Source: Rhipicephalus microplus (Eukaryota > Arthropoda > Arachnida > Ixodida > Ixodidae). From it: a stretch of 64,000 nt of DNA. Below, one piece after another: positions 1 to 12,096 of this stretch. The stretch lies in assembly GCF_043290135.1 (NCBI RefSeq), contig NC_134704.1, forward strand, positions 7,931,501 through 7,995,500, written 5' to 3'. The notes under the pieces are model-generated. The model had not been told where the DNA came from, searched no databases, and was given only the letters and a program-made list of their open reading frames with translations. The translations under genes and the position numbers were made by a program. Numbering within the stretch: position 1 is the first letter of the stretch; every line of letters starts with the position of its first letter.

Positions 1-1
1 A

Positions 2-860
2 AACCGCACAAACCTCTTCAGAAAAGTTAGAGATGGTGGGCTCGGATTAGTTCATTTGTACATAAGACAAGTTATAAATCGTTTCATTTTTCTGCGTGAT
101 GTAGATGACCACTTTTTGACAACTGTTATAGAACTAAGGTTATCTAGAGTGCTGCCGGGATTTTTCGTATCGTCATCAAATATGCAAGGAGCGATACAAG
201 GGTGTTTAAAGGAAGTTGTTTCGGGTTTCCACTTTTTGTCAGTGAGATATTTGTTAGAGTATCTGGCTGAAGTACCGCGTAAAAAATTGTATAACAACCT
301 TGTCGATGTTTTACTGCCTGTACCATTGTGCCGTCAGTTATATTGTGCAGGCCCAGGGCAGGATGTTCTGAAACGTGTTAAAAGAATGCTTGTAGCGCCA
401 GGGGTCAAAACTTTTTTTCTTTAAATTACAAACTGGTACCTTACCATTTAAAACGTAGTTGCAGGACAAGGGAATGTTCGTGCCATGGAGCACAAAGTGT
501 CACTTGTGTAATAAACCGGAAACAATTGAACACGTGTCTATAGATTGCTGGAGCGGGGTCTTTTTCTGGGATATATTCCAAAGAACCTTGAAAAAAGAAT
601 CATCGTCAAGTCCACACAGCATCCATTTTCTTTCGGTTAAAAACAAGGCAGGTGTACCTTATGATCTAATCATGCTTCTGGGCCTGCACAGTATATGGAA
701 AACCCGATGTGGCTTTGAAAACGCGGATGTAGAAGTGCTATCTGTGCGCCAATATTTTCGCGAATCTGTGTGCCATTTTCCTGAAGTGCTGAAAGTCCAA
801 GAGGATGTACCAGACTGGATTGGGCGCATTGAGCGATTGCTACGAATGCTTAAGTGTTGA
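2..860 (+). pseudogene. C-terminal part of a non-LTR retrotransposon ORF2 (L1/Tx1-like), broken
   Basis: An open frame runs in from the window edge and gives residues typical of the region after the reverse transcriptase in tick LINEs: a GGLGL motif near base 35, then a long stretch ending PGVKTFF at about 415. Coding continues in another frame from 423 and contains CHLCNKPETIEHVSIDCW (about 495-550), the C-x2-C...H...C zinc motif found after the RT in L1/Tx1-type LINEs, then a GLHSIWKTR motif near 680. Breaks seen: a one-base frame change at about 419-424 and an in-frame TAG at 456-458 where the family would have a residue. No RNase H is visible, which separates it from the LINE at 53369-58948. 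The upstream endonuclease and RT lie outside the window or are missing. Clade assignment rests on remembered family patterns. Confidence 0.7.
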
Positions 861-1000
861 TCAATAGTCAGCTAAGAGCTGACGGTACCTCAATTGATTC
901 GGTGGGTGTATTTTGTGACGAACTTGTATTTTGACCAATATGTAAATATAAAAAATGTGAACAGTCTTGATATGCAAGGCAATAAAGAAAAGAAAATAGC
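861..1000 (+). other. Likely 3' UTR of the LINE fragment
   Basis: AT-rich sequence directly after the LINE stop codon, with an AATAAA signal at 981-986 followed by an A-rich stretch. This fits the 3' end of the preceding element. I could not define a target-site duplication because the 5' end is off the window. Confidence 0.4.
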
Positions 1001-2190
1001 GCGAAAGGTATATGTTCATCGTTGCTGTTTGCTGCGTCGTGTACGATAGTAATTTATGTGCTGAGGTCCATCCTGCATATGTAACGTAAGCTTGAAACAA
1101 TCCGTGGAGTTCATTGCTTTTAGACAATGATCGACATATTTTTATACAGGTTAGGCCTAGCACAGCTGGAGTGATTCTACATTTAGGGGGGAGTTGATGC
1201 ACTGTAGCCCGACCAGATTGTAAAAATCTGAAGGTAGCGGAATTCCCGCAGAGAGCGTATGAACTCAATTTCGAAGCGCGACTTTAACGAGGGAGCTTCT
1301 TCACTCTCGTTCAGCCAGAATACCGGCACTCTGTCGAGAGAGTGTGCCCACTGTGTGTAGCAGAGAGTTTTCAGCACCCCTGAAAAGAGAGTGAAATATG
1401 GGACAAGCCTTTACACTCGCAAAGAGAGGCGCTAGCACTCTGTTGGGGCTGTGAGTATAAGCTCTATAGAAGGTGTACGCCCTCATTTATACGAACCACA
1501 AAAAATTTTAACTGTGCTTCATATATAAGACCCAATAGGTGGCCAGTAAAAGAGCGAAGGATTGCGGGATATACCATCTGCTGCCGACTTCCGGTTCGAA
1601 AAGAGTAGATGACGGCGAACTGATCTGCCGCAAGCCTCAGATTATTCGGTATACGTGCAAGTGGCCACCCGTTTATATTCGTCCTGGTAAAGCATCGGTT
1701 GTTCAGCCGTTGGCTGCTCCAACTCGAGCGTGGAGGACAAACGCACGTATAGACTTACAATGAATGAAGAAAGAAAAATGAGGTGGGCCACGGCTGTGCA
1801 GGGAGCCACAGCGACAGGTAGCTTTTAGGTACCGAAAGTAGAAGCCAGAGTATGCGAAGTCCGTTTTATCACAGGTACATGTGCATTCCGCACTAATAAA
1901 AAGCTCACGCATGAGTTTGTTGCGAATATTATATCGAGAAATAAATTGTCACGCAGGCGCGCTGAGCAAAGATATTACGGGAACGCGCGGGTGAAATGTA
2001 TATGTCTTACGAGATGACTACCTGCCATTGCACCCATATATATAACAAAAAAAGTGAAAGCTTCACTCAAAAGTAAGTTTACATGAAGCGTTGGACGAGT
2101 CTATTTGCGTTTACATTGGTCAAACTGTGCGCCAAGATGGCTCACAAAGGAAGAAGTGCGTTAAACAAGCGCAGCATTTCGATTATTCGG
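1001..2190. other. Unannotated; no gene recognised
   Basis: Short frames only, none with a recognisable domain or good codon pattern. A TATATAAG stretch lies near 1522 but there is no supported transcript. I see nothing else I can support. Confidence 0.5.
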
Positions 2191-2234
2191 CTGGTGGTTT
2201 TGGGACGTTAAACTCCACATATCAATCAATCATT
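2191..2234 (+). repeat. 3' end fragment of Ruka-type SINE
   Basis: Contains the SINE 3' signature GGTTTTGGGACGTTAAACTC followed by a TCAATCAATC tail. The tRNA-like head and body are missing, so this is a strongly 5'-truncated copy. Confidence 0.75.
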
Positions 2235-2409
2235 CGGCGCCATATATGTGTCACTGTATTCTTTATGTACCGCCGTGCCACGCAGCTTGACCAAGATCAG
2301 CGTTCAAATAAGCATCTGGCTTTGACTAAGAAATGCATCTTACAGCGCGCTGAAGGCTAAAAAAAGAGATATCTCAACGCGCTCAATAATTGCTGCTCTT
2401 CATGCCGAT

Positions 2410-2464
2410 TGATTGATATGTGGGGTTTAACGTCCCAAAACCACCATATGAATATGAGAGACGG
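2410..2464 (-). repeat. 55-bp 5'-truncated Ruka SINE with perfect 16-bp TSD
   Basis: Only the 3' end of the SINE is present, tail first on the plus strand (TGATTGATATGTGGGGTTTA). It is flanked by perfect copies of TGCTCTTCATGCCGAT at 2394-2409 and 2465-2480. The duplication shows LINE-type target-primed insertion of a very short, prematurely terminated cDNA. Confidence 0.85.
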
Positions 2465-2480
2465 TGCTCTTCATGCCGAT

Positions 2481-3654
2481 CGACCGACGATGTTGGTCTA
2501 AGCAGCGATACCGAAATGAACTCTTAGCACACTGTTACAGTCATCCCCATCCCCTGAGATCTTTAAAATGGCGATTTTGTACCTGCAGTGACGTATCATA
2601 CAATTAAAACTGTCTTATGTATCAATTGATCAGCTAGCCAAACTGACAGTACCCCCGAGCAGCATAAAAGCATTCCAGATCATCATTTTAGTGCGATAAG
2701 AAAGTTTCCTTGCCGTTCATGGCTTTCGAAGCTTGTCGCTTGTCATCGTCGCAGTGACGGTTAGCAAAAACAAAACCAACTTATAAAGCACTGACATTGC
2801 CCTTTTTTTTAATGGAGCGGTACAAAAATGCACGCGTGCCACTGCTAATCCGCGTGGTGCGTCGAACCGGAATCCCTCGTATCCCACAGTTCCCTGCGAT
2901 TTCCCACGTTACTGGTCACCTATTATACAGTCGTGTCACGCAAGACCATTCTTGGTATATAACAAGCTTGCGAGCCGACCGCGAGTGCATTATGACCGTG
3001 ACAGGCATATCATGCCTCATATGCCAGGTATGTCATGCTTTTCACGTTACCAGCTGCATTTTATGTTCGTCATACATGAGTGTCAAGCAGTACTACATTT
3101 GTTGTTTGTGAAGCAAGTGAAACGACCGCATGCAAGCACGCATATATAAAAAACAACAGCATGCACGCAAAACAACACCAAAAATCAAAAGCGAAACCAA
3201 AAGAAAGGTATGGCAGTGTGTATGTAGCAGTCAGCTCTCATGACGCACTCAAAGCTACATGTGAGCCATAAGGCGTCAATTTTATGGCAAACTCGATTAA
3301 ATATGGCAATGTTATTGCTCATGAACCTCCATGGCACCCGCGCGAAACACGCTGCTCTGGCACCGGGCAAATGCAATCGTTTCCCGAAACATTTGCCGGT
3401 TCTCAATAAGGTGCTTACCTCAAATAGGCCGGTATCAACAGAGGGAGTGACCTTTCCCCGTCATATTCTGCGCAGCCACACAGCCCTTCGCTTGGCTTAA
3501 TTTTTTATGGGAATAGCAAAAAGGCTTTGCCCGTTAATTCACGCCGTTGGCTGCGTCCAAAAGCGTGGCACCCGGCCATCTTTCAATGGCTCAACAAGCG
3601 TGCGATCATGTGTGCAAACGACTTTTGAATCTAAAAGTTCCTGAATGCTTTTTC
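2481..3654. other. Unannotated; no gene recognised
   Basis: No frame has a recognisable domain and no repeat family from elsewhere in the window is evident. Short overlapping frames at 2797-3500 look accidental. Confidence 0.45.
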
Positions 3655-3659
3655 TGAGG

Positions 3660-3668
3660 CTATAAAAG
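3660..3668 (+). promoter_or_regulatory. TATA-box-like element
   Basis: The string CTATAAAAG precedes a GC-rich stretch (3675-3780). This is a good TATA match by sequence but no downstream gene was found, so its role is unproven. It may belong to an unrecognised repeat. Confidence 0.2.
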
Positions 3669-3793
3669 AATTTCCCGCCAACGCTCCGAACTCCGCCGGC
3701 CGGGAGAGACTGGCGAACCGAGCGAGTTGGACCATTTCTGTGGCGAACGCGGCGGTGACGAGAAAAGGATGGCTTTACGCTCCCCGTTCCATA

Positions 3794-3837
3794 GAGTTAC
3801 TGTATATGCTACCTAAAGGTAGCATATACAGTGACTC
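3794..3837. repeat. Near-perfect 21-bp hairpin (palindrome)
   Basis: Two 21-bp arms centred on ACCTAAAGGT are complementary with one mismatch and separated by two bases. A decayed relative lies at 28668-28712, which suggests the palindrome is part of a dispersed element. Confidence 0.7.
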
Positions 3838-4344
3838 CACTGTTCCAGTGACCTTAGCGACTCCTTTCGGGAGAGGACGAAAGTAACTTTACATGCTGCC
3901 TTGGCCGTGTTTACGAAAGTAGCACGCTGGTGACACGCGACGAAGAAAGAATTGTGACAGTTCGCACTTGTCTTGTGTATACTTGTGTGCGCTCTTTCTG
4001 TTTGAACAGCGCGCTTCTTTAGGTGCCGAGCTGTGACAGTTGTTAGTCTGCACTCACTCTGTGTACTGTGTATGCTAATTTCGCGCGTGCTTTGTGCTTG
4101 AGGTATGCACTGCGAGTTTCGAGCTGCTTGCCGTTCTTAATGTGACTTTGCAATTGGTTGCTGTTCCTGAAACAAATCACAATAAGCGCCCAACTACTTC
4201 TCTAAAGACGCATTTCACTTAAATGTTATACCAATTTCCATACAGGGGGCCAGACCAACCACTTTTTTTGTTTGTTTGAACTGCTGCTTGGACAAGCTGG
4301 TTCATGTTCGTTTCCACGCTAGAAAACCGACCGACCGACCGTCC

Positions 4345-4875
4345 GTCTGTCTGGGTGCTCTTACGTCTGGGTGCTCTCGTGATGACCCCCCTGACTTGGG
4401 GTAAATCAAAATTATTATGTGAGGATAAGATGGTATACGACGGATATGTCTGGCTGGTTATGACACGAATGATATGATGATCCCCTTCGCGTATGTCGTA
4501 AAACCCTTTAAGCCAGACATGTGCGGAACATACCTGAATACAACTGTCGGGTATGTGCCACAGGTATGCGCTACAGATGCTTGGCAGTTAATATCTCTCG
4601 ATGAACGGCAGGAACAGACATGAAAAATTTATATGTGAGAACATTAAGAAAACCGACATCGGCCGCCCTGACCCAATGGATGAGAAGAATAAACGTTATG
4701 GATCCAAGAATAATGGCACCCAAATAGTCTGCGTGGTAATGTATTCTAAGGTCTCAGAACTCCTTTGAAAAAAACAAACTTATGCAGGTATAATGTTGAA
4801 GAAACATGAGTTGTGGCTGCAGTACTGGCTATCCAATTTTATGAACATTATATACACATGCATACGTCAATTAAC
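4345..4875 (+). repeat. Family B repeat (tRNA-like module), partial copy
   Basis: Shares the run CTGGGTGCTCTCGTG and the following TTGGGGTAAA segment with the copy at 44610-45490 and, in reverse, with 40890-41760. It ends near a segment resembling GGCTATCCAATTTTATGAAC. Only blurred traces of the tRNA-like module remain. Family boundaries are inferred from shared segments, not from an alignment. Confidence 0.55.
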
Positions 4876-4985
4876 ACACGGCCCTCAGTCCCCAGCAGCT
4901 GCGAAGCAACTGACTACTGACTGCAACGGACTGGTCAACTGACTGGTCAGAAGCAACTGACTGGTCAGATCTGCAACGCAGCAGA

Positions 4986-6740
4986 GGGTGCTAAGAATCT
5001 CTGGACCCAGACAGGCCGCCATTGGAACCTGAACTCAGCAACGTTTAACTCTAGAACCTTATATAGTGAGGGAAGTCTAGCTGTACTATTCTAGGAGCCA
5101 GAGGGTGTTAAATGGGATATAATAGGGCTCAGTGAGGTTAGGAGGAGAGATGAGGCCTACGGTGCTACATAATGGGCACGTCCTTTGCTATCAGGCTTGG
5201 CTGACAGAAGAGAACTGGGAGTGGGGTTCCTTATCCACAGAAACATAGCTGGCAACATAGAGGAATACTATAGCATTAATGAAAGGGTGGTGGGTATCGT
5301 AATCAAACTCAATAAGAGATACAAGATGAAGGTGGTACAGGCTTACGCACCTACATCCGGCAATGTTGACGCTTCAGTTGAAAGTTTCTATGAAGACGTG
5401 GAATCGGCAATGAGTAAGGTAAAAACGCAGTATACTATACTATTGGGAGACTTGAATGCAAAAGTAGGGACGAAGCAGGCGGGAGACCAGGCAGTAGGAG
5501 ATTATGGCATCGGCACTAGAAACGCCAGAGGAGAGCTACTAGTAGAATTCGCAGAACGCAATGATTTACGGATTTTGAATACCTTCAACCGAAAACTATG
5601 AAACCGTAAGTGGACATGGAGGAGCCCTAATGGTGAAAATAAGAACGAAATATACTTTATAATCACTGCACACCCAGGCATCGTGCAGGGTGTGGAAGTG
5701 CTTGGCAAGGTACGATGCAGTGACCATAGAATGGTACGCTATAGAATTCGCCTAGACTTGAAGAAGGAACGACAGAAACTGATTCGCAAGAAGCCAATCA
5801 ATGAGCTAGCACTGAGAGGGAAAGTACAGGAATTCAGAGTCTCACTTCAGAACAGGTACTCGGCTCTTATCGAGGAAACCAGCCTTAGCGTGGACGCAAT
5901 GAATGATTATCTGACGGAGTGTGCAGTGGAAGTTGGAGGTACGGTACTTAGACAGGACACTGGCAAGCTATCCCAGGAGACGAAAAACCTCATTAAAAAG
6001 CGTCAAAGCATTAAAATCTCTAGTACAGCCGACAAAATAGAATTGGCAGAGTTTTCTAAGTGGATTAATAAACGTAAGGTATTCTATGTAAGAAGGTATA
6101 ACATAGAGAGAATTGAACACGCTCTGAAAAATGGAGGAAGCGTCAAAGCAGTGAAGAGGAAACTTGGGATAGGCAGAAACCGCATGTATGCACTAAGGGA
6201 CAAAGAAGGCAAAATAACTATCAATATGGGTAGGATAATTAGAATAGCGGAAGAGCTTTACAGAGACCTGTATACAGTAGCCGGGACAGCTCCAACCTTA
6301 ATACTATAAGAACTAGTAGTAAGCCAGATGACACCCCACCAGTAATGATAGACAAAGTGAGAAAAGCCTTGGAGAGCATGCAAAGAGGTAAAGCTGCTGG
6401 TGAGGACCAGGTAACATCAGATCTGCTGAAAGATGGAGGACAGATTGTGTTAGAAAAACTAGCCACCCTGTTTACGAGGTGCCCCCTGACGGGAAGAGTA
6501 CCAGAGTCTTGGAAGAATGTTAACATCATCCTAATACATAAGAAAAGAGATGACAAAAACTTGAAGAATTACGGGCCGATCAGCTTGCTTTCCGTAATAT
6601 ACAAACTATTTACAAAGGTAATTGCTAACATTGTAAGAAAACATTAGAATTCATTCAACCAAAGAAACAAGCAGGATTTCGAACAGGCTACTCAACAATC
6701 GAGCACATTCATACTATCATTCATACCACATTTATACTAT
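4986..6740 (+). pseudogene. RTE-clade LINE, 5' part (endonuclease and start of RT), decayed
   Basis: Reads as an RTE-type polyprotein. Near 5000 is TGRHWNLN; near 5115 WDIIGLSEVRR (endonuclease E motif); 5330-5360 VVQAYAPTS; 5440-5470 ILLGDLNAKVG (endonuclease GDxN motif); near 5720 CSDHRMVR (SDH motif). RT begins near 6380 with GKAAGEDQV, then PESWKNVNIILIHKK and NYGPISLLSVIYKL. After a frame shift at about 6640 comes KKQAGFRTGYSTIEHIHT, and homology stops at about 6720 before the catalytic YADD. Breaks: in-frame stops at 5092-5094, 5170-5172 and 5599-5601, with frame changes near 5170, 6280 and 6640. RTE copies normally lose their 5' end, so loss of the 3' half here suggests a later deletion or rearrangement. 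Confidence 0.85.
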
Positions 6741-6865
6741 GCAAACGGCGACGTTTCACATAATATGGAAATATTGAAGTTTGCTTTTTTTATTGCATTT
6801 TGAACGTGTTTAGACCGAACAACTGTGAAATGACACCTCGCTCAACAGCCACCAAAGCTTAATAT

Positions 6866-7093
6866 TATGTAGAGTTTAACGTCCCAAAACCACCAAATGA
6901 TTACGAGAGACGCCGTAGAGGGCACCGGAAGTTTTGACCACCTGGGGTTCCTTAACGTGCACTTAAAGCTATGTACACGGGCCTACAGCATTTTCGTCTC
7001 CATCGAAAATGCTGTCACCTCAGCTGGGATTCAATACCGCGACCTGCGGGTCAGCAGCCGAGTGCCTTAGCCACTAAACCACCGTGGCGGGGC
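6866..7093 (-). repeat. Ruka-type tRNA-derived SINE, near full length
   Basis: On the plus strand the copy starts at its 3' end (TTTAACGTCCCAAAACCACC) and ends at the tRNA-like head (CCTTAGCCACTAAACCACCG), so it is inserted on the minus strand. Pol III A- and B-box regions are recognisable at 7020-7080. The head carries substitutions relative to better copies, for example at 46629-46700. Confidence 0.85.
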
Positions 7094-9775
7094 TCGCCAG
7101 TCGCTTGCGGCTGCCGTTGTTCACATCGCGCAGGGTCGAAGTGCTGTACTGTTCACATTCTATTAGCGTAAAATTAAAATAATTCGCTCTGGCATAGCGC
7201 AACCTATCCAGTTATCCCCACTGACAGGCGTGCATATGCGCAGTGCTGTCAAACTGGGTGTGCGTGAAAGCCCTTGTTCGCGTATCATTTGACGCCAATA
7301 GTTACTCAAATCACAAGTGTTAGCAGCAACCGACGACAGCTAAGCTGTTCGACATTGTAAGCTAGCGACCGATGTGCAGAGGCTGTCTGAAGCATCTTCA
7401 TTGACGTGCGGCGAAACTTCCTAATTGTTCTTTCATATTACATTGCTGCCGGTTGGTAAGCATAACCATTGAACCATTTTTCGTAGCAAAATCATTACAG
7501 GCACTTCTGTAAGAGCGCTGAAACACAAAATTCAACGTGAAGACACTGCAGTGCACTGCAACAGCACATGCAACCCCATGAAATACCCATGAGGATGACA
7601 CAACTTCTTAACACAACCAAGATGGCACTCGGCTCACTGGTGCCAGACGTCCGAGCCATTTCACAAAAGGTCTATTTGCATCTTTAAACGTGCTCTATCA
7701 AAAAAACATCTGCTATACATGCAAGAGTTCACTTTACAAACGAGTTACAAATAAGCGAACACCAAATCTATGTAACAAACTTATAGGAATCATTGCATTG
7801 GATCACTTTCCATGATAGATTTAGACTGTAAAATCTTGTACTTAACACGAGAAAGAGCGGTCCTCTGATCAAGCTAATTTAGTAGGGCTGTGCATGATAT
7901 CTTGTGTACCCAATTTCTCAATATTTCGTTTAGACCAAACTTATATGCTCCTTCATTACCAAATAACTTTTGCCTGTATTAACTGTCCCCGATCTATAGA
8001 GTGTGCTTCTAAACCATGTAGTCCGACGGTAACCAAACCGTGAGCTTCAACAACACATTGCAAGGAAATCGCACTCAAGATGCACGGTATTTATTTTTCT
8101 GTTACGCAAGAAAGAATTACACATCGCCAATTTGATACCTTCACAGTGTATTTTAGATCATAGAAGCAACTGTATCCAAACAATGCCACACAACATGCGT
8201 GGCCGGCTCTGAGGAGAGGGGGCGGGGAGGTTTAACTTTTTCCACCAAATTTTTCAACTTTGCCCCTCCCCCAAGAATTATTAGGGCCAATCAATGCCAC
8301 ACAGCCCAAACCGCAAGCACAAGCCCGATAATGCACCTGTGAACATTTATACGAAAACACAGTCGGTCCACAAAACAAATGACTTGAGCGAGAGTGCTGA
8401 AGAAAATCCCAAATAGGCATTAGTTAAGCTGTGTGTGTGTTTTTTGTTCGTTTTCAATGTTCACTAAAGAATACGGTCACGTGGGATTCCTCGCGATCTC
8501 ACGGAAAAATAGTTTTTGATTGGATTCCGACAACGAAAGAAATCATCGTACGAATAAGAAGAATATTTACTCTCTCTTTTTTTTTTTATTTTCAACGAGG
8601 CAGTAGCAAGTGTCAAACGCCCTGGTCAAGCTTTTCCCACAAGAAATGGTCAAGCTCTCGAAGGTGGACGGCACTTTTTGTTGCGCGGAGAAAATTCGGA
8701 GAGTACGTTGTGATCAGCACATGTTTACTTAATCCACGCCTCACTTCGTACAGTGGGAATGCTCGATCAACTTTCGCAAGAACTCGCATTACTCTCCTCG
8801 TAACAGCACATACAACAAAAATGAAGGTGTTGTGCGGCGCAGTGCAATGAGTAATTGCGAACTCGCGTCGACAAGATGGTCACTAGAAGCGCAGTACACG
8901 GAGTGAAAGGGCCGAGTGAAGAGGATACGGCTATTGGAAAGTGGCCAACGGACCAGAGCGGCTTTAGCGGCCTGGTTACAAGATGTTCGTGATCTCAATA
9001 CCCCACGCCATGCGAGTCTCGCTACGAGTTCTCCGCGGCCTTGAAGTACAGGAACTCCGGGAATGAACTGGTTTGCCGGCAGATGGGAAAGACGGGGGAC
9101 ACGTTATCGATGCAGCACGCTCGAGTCGACGAGCTCGGCTGCCAGTGTAACTCGTCGTTCGGCACGCTCGTAAATGACACAAAAGTCTTGACGCCGGATT
9201 TAGCAGCAAGCACCGACGTGTGTGCGTGCTTGGAGCGTCTCTCTTTCGCAATCGGTCACTCGTTCTCTTTTGTCCTCCCGGCATGAAGAGGTTTTTATCC
9301 CTGACCGTTACGCGGCGATGTCACGAAAACGATCATCCCGAATGTTAGGCCGTTCCATTCTATTTATTCCCCTTCTCTCCGCTCATTGAGTGAAAGCGTT
9401 GTGTGCCCATTCACATCGCCCGCCGCTTTGACTGGAGACGTGTCCACTTTGCGTGTTTCGCCGGCAAAAAAGAAAAGGGGGAAAGCTTACAAGAACTCTA
9501 TTATTCATGCCTCACCACAAATGAATAACTAATGAAAATTGCACTGACAGTATTTGCGCTTCATTAGGCTGTGCGTTGAGTAGGCTCACTCATTTGGCGT
9601 TTCCGATACACTGCGGCTTCTTATCATTCTTCTGTTACGACATTATCGAGCAAATGATGCCAGTAAACTGCACTCTCGGTTTCTCTCATTATTCCGCATC
9701 TCTTCAAAAAAAGTTCCGCTTTGAGAATTATTACTTTCAGTCTGTAAAGCAGCGTTTTATTTTTGTACACGGTTC
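7094..9775. other. Unannotated; no gene recognised
   Basis: Contains several short frames, including an 81-codon frame at 9041-9286 with four cysteines, but no domain or splice context I can defend. A T-rich run sits at 8573-8592. No family repeat from this window was recognised. Confidence 0.4.
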
Positions 9776-9788
9776 AACAAACTGAATT

Positions 9789-10023
9789 AATAATTGTTGG
9801 GATTTAGCGTCCCCCAAACCACGATGTGATTGAGACAAACGACGGAGCGGATGGCTCCGGAAATTTCGACCACCTGTAGGGTTCTTTAACGAGCACCTAA
9901 TTCTAAGCACACGGGCCTCAAGCATTATCGCCTTCATCGAAAATGTGGCTGCGGCGGCCAGGATTCCATCGCGCGCGACCTTCGAATCAGTAGCCGAATG
10001 CCACTCGACCACTGTGGCGGGTG
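9789..10023 (-). repeat. Full-length Ruka SINE with perfect 13-bp TSD
   Basis: The body runs from the 3' end (TAATTGTTGGGATTTAGCGT on plus) to the tRNA-like head (CCACTGTGGCGGG). AACAAACTGAATT occurs at 9776-9788 and 10024-10036, giving a clean duplication. Divergence from other copies suggests this insertion is not recent. Confidence 0.85.
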
Positions 10024-10302
10024 AACAAACTGAATTGAAGTCGGAAAATTCTGGAAGATTGTACGCACTGTGCCAATCGATGTTTTTCGAAGCATTCACT
10101 GGAAAGCTGCGTGTGCTGAAATGTACGACCTTAAAACTGGGCGCGAATCGACTTTCCTGCCTAAACTGAATAGGCGTGTGCCTGACGCGGTCTTACCGTG
10201 CAGCCACGTCGACCACACGTAATGAGCTTATAATCCGACGTAACGTTCCATATTTCTGTTTCATCGAGGAGGGCACAGAAGGACAATGGCCAAATGTTTT
10301 GC

Positions 10303-10430
10303 TGATATGTGGGGTCTAACGTCTCAAGACCACCATTTGATTATGAGAAACCCCGATGTGAAGGGCTCCGGAAATTTCGACCACCTGGGGTTCTTTAACG
10401 TGCACCCACATCTGAGCACACGGGCCTACA
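10303..10430 (-). repeat. 5'-truncated Ruka SINE
   Basis: Starts GATATGTGGGGTCTAACG and runs through the CACACGGGCCTACA block, then stops before the B box. The tRNA-like head is missing. I did not find a clear duplication. Confidence 0.8.
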
Positions 10431-10599
10431 TAACTTAATATTTTAAAGCACACCTTTTGGCGCCTGTTCTGATATTCAGTGGTGTCACCTTCAGTGGCGT
10501 AACTGATAGGCGTGAAAAAATAAACTGACCAAAATAAAGATAGAGAAAGAGAGAGATCTCACGTCCTATGCGAATTGATGTTGCGCAAAGTATGCGGAG

Positions 10600-10960
10600 G
10601 AAAAATGACTGCAGGAATTGTAATTTTTTTATTCTCAAGTGAAACTTTATGAAATGGCGCTAAAGATATGAAAAAAAATGTTGTATACGCATTGACAAAT
10701 GTTGAACAGTTGCATATATAACCAATTGTTCACAGTTGCGTAACAATGTCAATAAAAATATCGACATTAGAAGGGTAAGCAGATATGTGCTTGCGATAAT
10801 GGTAGTCCTGGGTAGTGCTACGCAAACTGACTACAGTGTACGGTGCTTACTGTTAACCCGACACGATTACTTCACCACAGGAGTACCACGGCCGCTGCAC
10901 GCTTTTTCCTCCAATGGCCGTGAGAGTAGACGCACGCCCCTTTCTTTGTGTGTTTGATGT
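10600..10960 (-). repeat. Family B repeat, partial reverse copy
   Basis: Matches the end of family B seen at 40930-41160: a block around AAATGGCGCTAAAGA, then CAGTTGCGTAACAATG and GTAAGCAGATATG. Only this end is present; the tRNA-like module is absent. Confidence 0.5.
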
Positions 10961-11694
10961 CACTGGCCTATTGCACGTGTAGGTAATGCTTTACGCGAAG
11001 CACGCCAGAACTTCTGACTGAGATCATTGCAGGTTATTTCAGGATTATTTGTTAGGCTTGGACCCGCAAACACAAAGAACTGAGTTTTTTTTTCTCGCAC
11101 AAACGCGGTCACCAGTGAGGATGCTCGAATGCTCGCTGCCGCACGCATGAAAGCTGACGTGCCATCGATCAGAAGTATCGATGCTCTGTTGGCCGCTATA
11201 TCGGTGCCAGTGGGCATTGTCTGGCTTTCAGTTTCAGTTCACGACCACGAAACACTGAGTAATGTTTAGAAAATTATATAGTCGGCAATGTCAACACAAC
11301 TGACGTTTCACCAACATTATACCTGCATCCTTTTGCAATGCAGTTTACACAGGGGGCTGAAACTCCCTATACCTCTCATAGTACGCGATATCGCATGCTG
11401 ATACGCAGTCGCAGCGCCGCTTTTACCACTAGTGGCTGCTGGGCATCCAACTAGAAACAAATCGTGAACATAACTTTTCTTTCACTACGGGACAGGCGAG
11501 GTTACCAAATAGAGGGAAAAGACGCCAAACCGAGAGGAGGAGAGTTGCCGTGGGAGCTCTCCTTTCCCACGTGGCATGCAAGCGAAATGTGTCCCTGTCC
11601 TGTTCAGGTCTGCTGGCCGCTTGGGCGATGCGGCCATTCGTAAAAATTTGCCAACCATGTTTAGGTGTGGGCTGAAAGTCCCGTTGTAATCGTA
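10961..11694. other. Unannotated; no gene recognised
   Basis: The frames on both strands lack recognisable domains. I see no repeat I can name. Confidence 0.4.
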
Positions 11695-11870
11695 TGGAGC
11701 CACCTCTCGTTAGTTCTTGAACCGGCCGTAGAGGGCGGTACTTGTACGTATAACGAAATGCATATACGCTCAAAAATGCTAATGGTACGATACTAGAGGA
11801 GGTATTATTTATCATACTTGTAGTAGGATAAATAATAAAAATCACAGCATATCCATGGAGTGAATGATGA
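11695..11870. repeat. Family C fragment
   Basis: Begins with GGAGCCACCTCTCGTTAGT, like the GCCACCTCTCGTTTAGTCCT block at 36180, and ends with CAGCATATCCATGGAGTGAA, the family C terminal inverted repeat. The GTCC/GGAC minisatellite normally between them is missing. Confidence 0.45.
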
Positions 11871-12096
11871 TCAGCGTCGCGCTTCTAGATCACATTTTTT
11901 GTAGTCTAAATACACTTTAGTTTGTTACTTTTAGCAGACTACGCTTGAATTTGTTTTTGTGATCTTTCTACGACCTCTGCCTGTATAGATGTGTGTATAT
12001 ATGTGTTTATTATATTTAAACATATTTTGCTGTGTATATTCTGATAATCACGTGTCACCATTGCATTATTTATTATGTAACTTTATTTCTTTTATG

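Noticed and set aside
9041..9286. 81-codon cysteine-containing frame as a small secreted peptide
   Set aside because: No signal peptide, no ordered cysteine pattern and no splice or promoter context.
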